From positions 1 through 8,286 of the forward strand of contig JAIFMT010000228.1 of assembly GCA_020048295.1 (NCBI GenBank): 8,286 nucleotides of DNA. The letters run 5' to 3'. The notes under the pieces are model-generated. The model made no database searches and was not told the DNA's origin. It saw only the letters and a program-made list of their open reading frames with translations. Positions within the stretch are counted from its first letter, which is position 1; the number at the start of each line of letters is the position of its first letter. This stretch comes from Rhodoferax sp. Lineage in GTDB: Bacteria > Pseudomonadota > Gammaproteobacteria > Burkholderiales > Burkholderiaceae. Shown piece after piece: positions 1 to 5,630 of the stretch. A program made the translations under genes and the position numbers.

Positions 1-480
1 CTCAAGGTCAAGACCTGGCTCGACTTAGCGGTGTTCTATCAGGCGGTCAAGAACCTGTACAACCGCATTTTTGGCACGATGGGCCTGATCATTGGCGTGA
101 TCGTGGTGTTTGTCGTGACGAATGCCATGGCGATGGCGGTGATTGAGCGCACCCGCGAGATCGGCACGCTGCGCGCCTTGGGTACCTTGCCACGCCAACT
201 GCTGGTCGCACTCGGTTTGGAGGGCATGCTGCTGGGTGGCGTGGGTGCTCTGGCCGGGGCGCTGCTGGCGCTCGGGGTGACGGGCTTCCTGCTACTGGTG
301 CCGTTTGAGATGCCGCCGCCACCGGGCCAGACCAAGGGTTACCCCCTGCTGATTTCTTTTGATGCGCTGATGTACCTGAGCACCATGCTGAGCATGGTGG
401 CGCTGACGGTGCTGGCCAGCGTGGCGGTAGCGCGCAAGACCATCAACATGCCGGTGGTGGATGCGCTGGCGCATACTTGA
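1..480 (+). CDS. ABC transporter permease, FtsX/LolE/MacB type (C-terminal part, 5' end outside window)
   Basis: Partial gene: the frame is open from base 1 (reading LKVKTWLDLAVFYQAVKN) to TGA 478-480, giving 159 visible residues, so the GTG at 31 is not a start. A hydrophobic helix (GLIIGVIVVFVVTNAMAMAV) leads into ERTREIGTLRALG, the cytoplasmic signature of the FtsX/MacB permease domain. A second long hydrophobic stretch (GMLLGGVGALAGALLALGV), a short periplasmic loop with PPPPGQTKGYP, and a last helix before the basic end ARKTINMPVVDAL complete the usual C-terminal layout. Members of this family sit in the inner membrane and, with a cytoplasmic ATPase, drive lipoprotein release or export of periplasmic substrates rather than uptake. 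The next gene encodes a LolA-like carrier, which favours a Lol-like lipid or lipoprotein role. The substrate cannot be read from the sequence. The ATPase gene is presumably upstream, outside the window. Confidence 0.93.
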   Translation, partial: LKVKTWLDLAVFYQAVKNLYNRIFGTMGLIIGVIVVFVVTNAMAMAVIERTREIGTLRALGTLPRQLLVALGLEGMLLGGVGALAGALLALGVTGFLLLVPFEMPPPPGQTKGYPLLISFDALMYLSTMLSMVALTVLASVAVARKTINMPVVDALAHT

Positions 481-490
481 CCGGCAGATA

Positions 491-547
491 TTTGCTTTTA
501 ATAACGTAGCTATCATCGCTTATTGAATAAGCGCTAGAGCACTAAAT
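491..547. repeat. Comamonad-type intergenic element with palindromic core (copy 1)
   Basis: The 94-base gap between the permease and the LolA-like gene is AT-rich compared with its surroundings and carries a perfect 8-base inverted repeat, CGCTTATT (517-524) and AATAAGCG (526-533), around a single G. The 31-base core at 507-537 (TAGCT...AAGCGCTAG) aligns without gaps to two further copies: 2905-2935 on the + strand (18/31 identical, counted by eye) and 3377 down to 3347 on the - strand (19/31). I recall similar TAGCTGCT...AAGNGCTA elements as common between genes in Comamonadaceae, but could not check this. It may act as a hairpin in the permease-lolA transcript. It has no run of T after the stem, so I do not call it a terminator. 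Confidence 0.55.
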
Positions 548-574
548 GATGCATAAAAATCAAGAGAAATCGCC

Positions 575-2464
575 ATGAAACCACGCCTTTTGCCCATCCT
601 GTGCCTGCTGCTTGGAGCCTTGTCGGCACAGGCACAGGACGTGCCGGCCATGCTTAAGGCGGCCGACCATTTCCGCATGAGCGCCGAGAACCTGGAGGTC
701 GATACCCTGGTTCAGGTGAACAAGGCCGATGGCTCGCCCGACAAGGAGCGGCGATACAAGGTGTTTGTGCAGGCCAAACGCCAGTCGCTGGTGCTGATGC
801 AAAGCCCGGCCGAAAAAGGCCAGAAGCTGCTGATGCTGGGCGACGACTTCTGGCTGCTGATGCCCGAGAGTCAGCGCCCCTTGCGCATCACGCCAATGCA
901 AAAGCTGCTCGGTGATGCCTCGACCGGCGACATCGCCAACCTGCGCTGGGCCGACGACTACAGCGGCCAAGTTGTGGCTGAAGAGCGGTGCGAGCCGCCG
1001 CGCAGCGTTGGCCAGGCGACAACGCCAGCGCCTGAGACCACATTCCCCTGTCTGCACCTGAGCCTGAACGCCACGCGCAAAGGCGTGAGCTACCAGCGCA
1101 TCGAGCTGTGGTTGGGCAAGGCACGCTTTGAGCCGCTCAGGGCCGAGCTGTATGTGCTGTCAGACAAGCTGGCCAAGCAGGCGCTATTTGTTTTTGACAA
1201 GCCCGCTGCGCCCACCTTGGTGACCGAGATGGTGTTGACCGACCAGGTCAGCAATCACAAGACCACGCAAGTGCGGTACCTCAACCGAGTGGCTGAACCC
1301 GATGTTTCTGGTGCGCAACCCGCCACTGGAGTGACAACCATGCACAGTTGTTTCTTCAAATCAAGGCGCGCCGACCAGTCTGGCCTGGGCCGAGGTGCTG
1401 CGCTGGCTGCGTGGATCGGCCTGGCACTGACCGCGGGCGCAGCCTGGGCGCAGGACGCTGCCCTGCCGCTCAGCGGCAAGTTGCGCCTGCAATGGGATGA
1501 GCGGCGCGCCAGCCACAACGGCGCCCAGCAGACGCAAACTGGTGCGGCTACCGCCGAGCTGGAACTGCGCAGCAGCGCCGCGCATTGGAACGCCATTGCC
1601 ACGCTGCAGCATCAAGGCGATGCGGCGCCCGGCGAGAAAAACCGTGCCTGGTTCAATGAGCTCAGCGCCACCGTCGAGGGCGGCGGCTGGCAGTTCAGTG
1701 CCGGCAAAAAGATCGTCGCCTGGGACGTGGGCTATGCCTTTCGCCCCAACGATGTGGTGCAGCAGGAAGAGCGCCGCACGCTGGTGAGCACGACCCCCGA
1801 GGGGCGCGGTGTGCTCATGGCCGAGCGCTTTGACCTGGACAGCGCCTGGTCTTTGGTGTGGGTCAATCCCACCCATGCGCGCAGCGCCACCGGGGCAAGC
1901 GAGCCGGCTCTGGCCGCGCGCCTGTACCAGCGCCAGGGCGCGGTCGATTGGCATGGCTTTGCCCGCTATGGTGAGCGCACTGGCACCAGTCTGGGCATCG
2001 CCGCAGCCTGGGTGGCCAGCGACGCGCTGGAACTGCATGCGTCACTGCGTGCCCTGCAGCGCGCCGACCTGCCCGTGGCGGCTTCCCAAAACTTGGGCCA
2101 AGCACAAGCTCAGCCAACGCTCAGCGGCAGCAGCACCCAAGCACTGGTGGGCGCCACATGGACGCACATCAGCCAGTTCAGTGTGCTGTCCGAGCTGTGG
2201 TGGGATGGCACGGCGCGCCCGGATGCGCTAAGGAAGAACGTCTATGTGCGACTGAGCTGGGAGCATGAGAATTGGCAGCCGTCGCTGGACCTGCTCTACC
2301 ACCCGACAGACGGCGGCCAGCTCTGGACACTGGCGCTAAGCCACTCGGGCGACCGCATTCTGGTGCAAGGCGGGGTGCGTCTGGCCCGTGGACCGGCCGA
2401 TGCGCTGCTGCGTCAGCAGCCCACCACCGCGCAGGCGTACGTGATGCTCAGCCGTGCGTTCTGA
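575..2464 (+). CDS. LolA-like outer membrane lipoprotein-sorting protein, fused in frame as written to an outer membrane beta-barrel protein
   Basis: The frame is open for 629 codons from ATG 575, preceded by a modest Shine-Dalgarno AAGAGA (562-567). Residues 1-20 are a signal peptide (LPILCLLLGALSAQA before QD). Residues 21 to about 240 match the LolA-like family of outer membrane lipoprotein-sorting proteins (COG2834 type): GQKLLMLGDDFWLLMP, then RPLRITPMQKLLGDAS, then a late TTQVRY strand. Proteins of this kind are periplasmic, with an open beta-barrel that holds acyl chains, and pass lipids or lipoproteins from an inner membrane ABC permease toward the outer membrane; the permease gene just upstream fits. 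Family members usually end near 250 residues. Here the frame runs on into a second complete secreted protein from 1340. In the +1 frame the sequence from 1290 reads WLNPMFLVRNPPLE then TGA (1332-1334), which looks like the proper LolA-like C-terminus. I therefore think two genes were joined by a frameshift near 1280-1292. The last ~15 residues of the LolA-like part are probably not native. Confidence 0.85.
   Translation: MKPRLLPILCLLLGALSAQAQDVPAMLKAADHFRMSAENLEVDTLVQVNKADGSPDKERRYKVFVQAKRQSLVLMQSPAEKGQKLLMLGDDFWLLMPESQRPLRITPMQKLLGDASTGDIANLRWADDYSGQVVAEERCEPPRSVGQATTPAPETTFPCLHLSLNATRKGVSYQRIELWLGKARFEPLRAELYVLSDKLAKQALFVFDKPAAPTLVTEMVLTDQVSNHKTTQVRYLNRVAEPDVSGAQPATGVTTMHSCFFKSRRADQSGLGRGAALAAWIGLALTAGAAWAQDAALPLSGKLRLQWDERRASHNGAQQTQTGAATAELELRSSAAHWNAIATLQHQGDAAPGEKNRAWFNELSATVEGGGWQFSAGKKIVAWDVGYAFRPNDVVQQEERRTLVSTTPEGRGVLMAERFDLDSAWSLVWVNPTHARSATGASEPALAARLYQRQGAVDWHGFARYGERTGTSLGIAAAWVASDALELHASLRALQRADLPVAASQNLGQAQAQPTLSGSSTQALVGATWTHISQFSVLSELWWDGTARPDALRKNVYVRLSWEHENWQPSLDLLYHPTDGGQLWTLALSHSGDRILVQGGVRLARGPADALLRQQPTTAQAYVMLSRAF
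1328..1331 (+). promoter_or_regulatory. Shine-Dalgarno GGAG for the barrel gene (ATG 1340)
   Basis: GGAG at 1328-1331 lies 8 bases before ATG 1340 and overlaps the out-of-frame TGA at 1332-1334. This is the usual arrangement for two translationally coupled genes. It supports an independent start for the second protein even though the upstream frame reads straight through. Confidence 0.6.
1340..2464 (+). CDS. Putative outer membrane beta-barrel protein with its own signal peptide (independent start inside the 575-2464 frame)
   Basis: From ATG 1340 the frame encodes 374 residues. It begins with a long signal peptide: a basic start (FFKSRRADQSGLGRG), a hydrophobic core (AALAAWIGLALTAGAAWA), and cleavage probably after AWAQ, near residue 38. 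The mature part has repeated alternating polar and hydrophobic strands such as KLRLQWDE, TAELELRS, ELHASLRAL and KNVYVRLSWEHE. The final strand AYVMLSRAF ends in phenylalanine, the typical signal for BAM-dependent outer membrane insertion. The segment WQFSAGKKIVAWDVGYAF followed by RPNDVV resembles DUF1302-like barrels. The position after an FtsX permease and a LolA-like carrier suggests it is the outer membrane partner of the route. The alternative is that it really is the C-terminal domain of a 629-residue fusion, but a hydrophobic signal core in the middle of such a protein would be strange. Exact family not recognised. It ends 15 bases from the stop of the convergent response regulator gene. 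Confidence 0.7.
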   Translation: MHSCFFKSRRADQSGLGRGAALAAWIGLALTAGAAWAQDAALPLSGKLRLQWDERRASHNGAQQTQTGAATAELELRSSAAHWNAIATLQHQGDAAPGEKNRAWFNELSATVEGGGWQFSAGKKIVAWDVGYAFRPNDVVQQEERRTLVSTTPEGRGVLMAERFDLDSAWSLVWVNPTHARSATGASEPALAARLYQRQGAVDWHGFARYGERTGTSLGIAAAWVASDALELHASLRALQRADLPVAASQNLGQAQAQPTLSGSSTQALVGATWTHISQFSVLSELWWDGTARPDALRKNVYVRLSWEHENWQPSLDLLYHPTDGGQLWTLALSHSGDRILVQGGVRLARGPADALLRQQPTTAQAYVMLSRAF

Positions 2465-2479
2465 GGGTTGCCAGTGGGG

Positions 2480-3307
2480 CTACATCGCCTTGAACAGTCC
2501 TGCGTAAAGCCGACTGACCGCCAGGCGCTCAGTGCGGCCACGCAGGCTCAGGTAGGTTTTGCCGGCTTCGTCGCGGCTCACGCTGTCGATGCAACGACTG
2601 TTGACCAGGGTGCCACGGTGGATCTGCCAAAACACGTTGGCGTCGAGCTGGCCAATCAGCTCCTTAAGCGGCGTGCGAATGAGGTACTCGCGCTCAGCGG
2701 TCAAGACGCGCACGTATTTGTCGGCGGCCTCGAAGTACAGCACCGTCTCGATGGGCACCAGGCGAATCGTATTGCCCACGCTGGCCTGAATCACTTGCAG
2801 GGGTGATGTGGCGCTGCTGGCAGCCGCCATCAACTGGCGCAGCTGGCGCATCGTCTGCTCCATCGCCAGTGGCACCGATGGGTTGCCTGCTACTTCTGAA
2901 ACACTAGCTGCTAGTGCACGCTGGTCAAGGGCTAGGCGCAGTTTTGACACGGCTTTTTCCAGGCGAGCGGCTTGCACTGGCTTGAGCAGGTAATCCACCG
3001 CCTGCGCCTCAAACGCCTGCACCGCGTACTGGTCGTAGGCGGTGACAAATACCAGGGCAGGAAAGGGCTTGGTGCCCGTGTCCCAATCGTCGGCCAGCGC
3101 CGCAGCGGCTTCCAGGCCGCTCATGCCGGGCATACGAATGTCAAAAAACAGCACGTCGGGCTGCAGTTGCAACGCCCGCGCCACAGCGCTGATGCCATCG
3201 CCCACGCAGTGCACCTGCAGCGCGGGCCAGGCGCGGGACAGCTCGGCTTGCAGCGCTGCCGCCAGCAGGGGTTCGTCTTCGGCAATCAGCGCCAGAGCTT
3301 GATTCAT
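2480..3307 (-). CDS. LytTR-family two-component response regulator
   Basis: 275 residues from ATG 3307-3305 to TAG. Residues 1 to about 120 are a receiver domain with the acidic pocket E10-D11-E12, phospho-acceptor D56 (LFFDIRMPGMSG), T89 (VFVTAYD) and K109 (YLLKP). Residues ~168-275 are a LytTR DNA-binding domain (IRLVPIETVLYFEAADKYV, FWQIHRGTLVN, LAVSRLYAGLFKAM). It should bind DNA as a dimer when phosphorylated by the kinase encoded just upstream. Its ATG overlaps the kinase stop (ATGA, 3304-3307), and a strong GGGAGGG (3313-3319) lies 5 bases before the start inside the kinase gene, so the pair is translationally coupled. The linker at about residues 118-145 is encoded by a patch of A/T-ending codons (CTA, CTT, AGT, GTA, TCA) overlapping a repeat copy. 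The family includes AlgR- and LytR-like regulators; targets are unknown. Confidence 0.95.
   Translation of the reverse strand: MNQALALIAEDEPLLAAALQAELSRAWPALQVHCVGDGISAVARALQLQPDVLFFDIRMPGMSGLEAAAALADDWDTGTKPFPALVFVTAYDQYAVQAFEAQAVDYLLKPVQAARLEKAVSKLRLALDQRALAASVSEVAGNPSVPLAMEQTMRQLRQLMAAASSATSPLQVIQASVGNTIRLVPIETVLYFEAADKYVRVLTAEREYLIRTPLKELIGQLDANVFWQIHRGTLVNSRCIDSVSRDEAGKTYLSLRGRTERLAVSRLYAGLFKAM
2887..2948 (+). repeat. Copy 2 of the short element, embedded in the response regulator linker
   Basis: The 31-base core at 2905-2935 (TAGCTGCTAGTGCACG, then CTGGTCAAGGGCTAG) aligns without gaps to the intergenic core at 507-537 (18/31) and to the - strand core at 3377-3347 (20/31); identities were counted by eye. 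An upstream TGCTACTT and a downstream GTTTTG also resemble the outer parts of the element as I recall it. It is read antisense by the gene and encodes the linker segment RLALDQRALAASVSEVAG, between the receiver and the LytTR domain, where an insertion would be tolerated. Confidence 0.5.
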
Positions 3308-4362
3308 CGACGCCCTCCCAGCTCAGAATTCATGGAAAAAGTAGCCACAGCCCTTGTACCACCTGCGATTCCAGCTATCAACTCAAGAGTAGATTGAGGG
3401 CCGTAGTGGGTTTGCAGGCGCTCGCGCACCTGCGCCAGTCCAAAGCCCGTTGACGGTGCAGGCGCTGCGCTCAGGCCCACCCCGGTATCAGCGACTTCGA
3501 GCAGCAGCTGCGTGCCATGCTGGCGTGCGCTGATGCTGACGCTGCCGCCATCCACCCGGGGCTCCAGGCCGTGTTTGACGGCGTTTTCCACCAGCGGCTG
3601 CAGCAGCAGCGGCGCGATCTGCACATTGGCCAGCGCCTCGGGCAAGTCCAGCGTGTAGTGCAGGCGCGGCCCCATGCGCACCTTGATCAACTCCAGGTAG
3701 TCGCCCAGCCGCTCAAATTCGGTCCGCAGCGGGTGCAAGGGCGTGCGCGAGGCGGCCAGCGTGGCGCGCAGGTAGGCCACCAGATGGTCGAGCATGGTTT
3801 GGGCGCGGGCGCTGTCAAGGGTGATCAGCACGCGCAGGTTGGCCAGCGTGTTGAACAGCATATGCGGCTCCAGTTGCGACTGCAGCAGCGCCAGCTGCGC
3901 CTGCGCCGCCTGGCGCTGCGCGGCCTCGGCCTCGCGCTGGGTGCGCGCCATCTCGGCGCGCGCCTGGGCAAGCTGTTCGCGGCTCATGAAGTAGTAGCTG
4001 CTGATGCCGCCAGCCAGCAGGCTCAGCACCAGAAAGCCCAGCCCCAGGTTGGGCCGGTCTTGCCAATGCCCAAAGTTGTGCTGCGGAAACACCCGCTGCG
4101 CCAGCAGCGTGCCCAGCAGGTAGCCCAAGAACGCACCAATGGGCGCGATGGCAAACAGCCGGCGCCACTGCCGCTCGGGCTGGCGAATCAGCCAATATTG
4201 CCCAAAGTCAATCAGCAACCAGATGCTCAGGCCAATGCATTGTGAATACACCAGGTTGATCCAGAACCCGCCGCCCATGAAGATGCTGATGGCGCCGGCA
4301 ATCACCGTGTTGAACACGGCAACCTGCAAGGCGCGCACGATGTTGGGCTGCTGTTTTCTCAT
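3304..4362 (-). CDS. LytS/YehU-type sensor histidine kinase (His_kinase family)
   Basis: 352 residues from ATG 4362-4360. The frame is open back to a TTG at 4434, but the extra 24 residues (MAPTVVHFVAWQPRF...) look non-native and the ATG-started MRKQQPNIVRALQVAV leads directly into the first helix. About four membrane segments are visible (roughly residues 11-35, 38-59, 71-90, 106-126). A glutamine/alanine-rich coiled coil follows (~127-165), then the phospho-acceptor block LQSQLEPHMLFNTLANL with H167; the family usually has QPHFLFNTL. The ATPase domain shows the N box LQPLVENAVKHGLEP, G1 box VADTGVGLS and G2 box STGFGLAQVRERL, and ends in GGTRAVATFSM. No periplasmic sensor domain is obvious, so the ligand is probably sensed within the membrane. 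It shares a 4-base ATGA overlap with the regulator gene. The last ~25 codons are unusual (ATA, AGG, ACA, GGA) and overlap a repeat copy. Confidence 0.93.
   Translation of the reverse strand: MRKQQPNIVRALQVAVFNTVIAGAISIFMGGGFWINLVYSQCIGLSIWLLIDFGQYWLIRQPERQWRRLFAIAPIGAFLGYLLGTLLAQRVFPQHNFGHWQDRPNLGLGFLVLSLLAGGISSYYFMSREQLAQARAEMARTQREAEAAQRQAAQAQLALLQSQLEPHMLFNTLANLRVLITLDSARAQTMLDHLVAYLRATLAASRTPLHPLRTEFERLGDYLELIKVRMGPRLHYTLDLPEALANVQIAPLLLQPLVENAVKHGLEPRVDGGSVSISARQHGTQLLLEVADTGVGLSAAPAPSTGFGLAQVRERLQTHYGPQSTLELIAGIAGGTRAVATFSMNSELGGRR
3334..3393 (-). repeat. Copy 3 of the short element, embedded in the 3' end of the kinase gene
   Basis: On the - strand the core runs from 3377 down to 3347 (TAGCTGGAATCGCAGG, then TGGTACAAGGGCTGT). 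It aligns gap-free with copy 2 (20/31) and copy 1 (19/31), counted by eye, and is followed by GGCTACTTTTTCC, similar to the T-rich tail of the element. Here the gene reads the element in its sense direction, producing IAGIAGGTRAVATF. That includes the conserved GGTRA of the ATPase domain, so chance resemblance is possible. The non-GC codons argue for a real copy. Confidence 0.45.
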
Positions 4363-4372
4363 GCCGCCGATT

Positions 4373-4422
4373 GTTGTGCAAACTGCCGCGAAACGCGGTT
4401 GCCATGCGACGAAATGCACAAC
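4373..4422. promoter_or_regulatory. Nested inverted repeats just upstream of the kinase start (candidate operator)
   Basis: The 141-base gap between the CoA-transferase stop and the kinase ATG holds a perfect 8-base inverted repeat, GTTGTGCA (4373-4380) and TGCACAAC (4415-4422). Inside it lies a GC-rich hairpin, CCGCG (4386-4390) AAA CGCGG (4394-4398). The nearest arm is 10 bases upstream of ATG 4362. It could be an operator for autoregulation or a 5' leader structure. I see no convincing -35/-10 pair. Confidence 0.3.
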
Positions 4423-4503
4423 GGTGGGTGCCAAACACCACGCATGGCCGAGGTTTTGATCGCACCAGGCAAGGCTGGCGCGCGAGCCGTCGCTTGGGCT
4501 GAC

Positions 4504-5436
4504 TTACGCGGGCAGGGTCTGCAGCGGAATGTCGTGCTGAGCTGCCAGCACGTCAAGCTTGGCGCAGCTCTGACCGGTCAGGAAGCTGGCGATTTGCTCG
4601 CGCATGGCGGGTTCGAGCATCTGCGCAAATTCCCGCCAAGCGATACCTGCGGCGTGGCACAGTGCCCGGGCAAAATGTGGCTCCAGCGCTGCCAGCGCCA
4701 CGCGACCATCCTGGCACGGGTAAATGCGGTACCCAGCGTGGCCGCCACCGAGCAGGGTGTCTGGGCCCATGCTGCCCCAGTTGCGTGGCTGCGCCAGGTG
4801 GGCGGCAGCCGCTGCCAGTGAAACTTCATGCCAACTGCCCTGTTGCTTCTGGCGCTGTAACAGTACCGCTTGTAGCACCGCCTCAGTGGCCATCAGTGCA
4901 CCGGTCATGTCAGCGTACAGCGTGGCGGGCATCTCTAGAGAAGGCAGCAAACCGGCTTGTGCCATGTAGGTCAGGTCGTGCCCAGGGTGTTCGGCGCGCG
5001 CGCCGCTGTCGCCAAAAATCGCCACCATCGACAGCAACGGGTACTGCGGGTGCAGCCTGCGCCAGTCAAGGCCGAGTTGCTTCAGCGCACTGGGTCGAAA
5101 CGAGGTCAGCAGCACATCGGCGCGGGCCAGCTCACGGTGCAGCGCGGTTTGTCCGTCGGGTGTTTTCAGGTTGATTGCCCGCACGCGAATGCCTTCGTGC
5201 AGCGCGCGGTAGCCGGCTGGGCTGTAGCGGCTCATCGGGTCGCCGGTCATGGCAGCTGGCGCGGCCGCGTCTGACGGGTTGCCCACTGGCGCGGGCGGCT
5301 CGATCTTGACGCAGCTGGCCCCCATGGCGCGGCAGCGCTGCAAGGCCGCCGGGCCGGGCAGGTTCGGGCAGAGACTGAGGATGCGCACGCCCTTGAGCGT
5401 TGGCGCAGGCTTGCTGGGGTCAGAGTTGCGACGCAT
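4504..5436 (-). CDS. CaiB/BaiF family III CoA-transferase (short form)
   Basis: 310 residues from ATG 5436-5434 to TAA. The N-terminal block LKGVRILSLCPNLPGPAA, then RCRAMGASCVKIEPPAP, matches the family III fold start (usually LPGPLAARLLADLGADVIKVEPP). ADVLLTSFRPSALKQLGLD is the familiar second block. HPGHDLTYMAQAGLL carries D154, in the place of the catalytic aspartate that forms the acyl-CoA thioester intermediate in formyl-CoA transferase and alpha-methylacyl-CoA racemase; the GHDL context is closer to the racemase branch. GSWHEVSL and GHAGYRIYPCQDGRVALAALE follow as expected. Family members are usually about 360-410 residues, so this one is 50-100 short, mainly at the C-terminal end after FLTGQSCAKLDVLAAQHDIP. 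It may transfer or racemise CoA esters of branched or hydroxy acids; the substrate cannot be told. No partner dehydrogenase or CoA ligase is adjacent. It is divergent from the flavoprotein gene. Confidence 0.9.
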   Translation of the reverse strand: MRRNSDPSKPAPTLKGVRILSLCPNLPGPAALQRCRAMGASCVKIEPPAPVGNPSDAAAPAAMTGDPMSRYSPAGYRALHEGIRVRAINLKTPDGQTALHRELARADVLLTSFRPSALKQLGLDWRRLHPQYPLLSMVAIFGDSGARAEHPGHDLTYMAQAGLLPSLEMPATLYADMTGALMATEAVLQAVLLQRQKQQGSWHEVSLAAAAAHLAQPRNWGSMGPDTLLGGGHAGYRIYPCQDGRVALAALEPHFARALCHAAGIAWREFAQMLEPAMREQIASFLTGQSCAKLDVLAAQHDIPLQTLPA

Positions 5437-5518
5437 GATGGATCATCAAAGGCAAAAAAAGCCAATTTGAACAGTTTGCCGGTGCCGAAAGTCAAAGAAA
5501 CAGCCCCGTCATGGGTAT

Positions 5519-5586
5519 TGCCACTGTCACGCCCTGGCAGAGGGTGGCAGTTAGAATCTTTTGCTGACAAGACCATTTTGTCTTGT
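5519..5586 (+). promoter_or_regulatory. Candidate control region of the nitronate monooxygenase-like gene
   Basis: The 194-base divergent gap holds two inverted repeats: TGCCAC (5519-5524) with GTGGCA (5544-5549), and ACAAGAC (5567-5573) with GTCTTGT (5580-5586) around CATTTT. Between them TAGAAT (5552-5557) could be a -10 box. No good -35 lies 16-18 bases upstream, which would fit an activated promoter. The second repeat would then sit near the transcription start or form a 5' leader hairpin. All of this is visual and weak. Confidence 0.3.
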
Positions 5587-5620
5587 TGGTTTTGGCCCCG
5601 TCGTTGGTGCTGAACGGCTC

Positions 5621-5625
5621 AAGGA
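5621..5625 (+). promoter_or_regulatory. Shine-Dalgarno AAGGA that decides the start at ATG 5631
   Basis: AAGGA sits 5 bases before ATG 5631. The frame is open further up to TTG 5583, but that extension (LVLAPSLVLNGSRIF) contains the Shine-Dalgarno and overlaps an inverted repeat, so ATG 5631 is preferred. Confidence 0.75.
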
Positions 5626-5630
5626 TTTTC

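Noticed and set aside
1280..1342. Programmed ribosomal frameshift at the LolA-barrel junction
   Set aside because: No slippery heptamer or downstream structure was recognised. A plain indel explains the pattern more simply.
1361..2038. 225-codon open frame on the - strand
   Set aside because: It is antisense to the barrel-coding region and has no motif or credible start signal.
2465..2479. Bidirectional terminator between the convergent barrel and regulator genes
   Set aside because: The 15-base gap has no stem with a T run. The 17-base gap at 6876-6892 was also checked and is equally bare.
3517..4245. 242-codon open frame on the + strand
   Set aside because: It is antisense to the histidine kinase. 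Its Gln/His/Arg-rich translation is typical of a shadow of a GC-rich gene.
4363..4434. TTG start at 4434 giving a longer histidine kinase
   Set aside because: The added 24 residues do not resemble a kinase N-terminus, and ATG 4362 leads directly to the first membrane helix.
5466..5495. Promoter for the CoA-transferase with TTGACT (5490-5495, - strand) as -35
   Set aside because: At 17-18 bases the candidate -10 is only TTCAAA, too weak to call.
5583..5630. TTG start at 5583 for the flavoprotein
   Set aside because: ATG 5631 has AAGGA five bases upstream, and the extension overlaps an inverted repeat.
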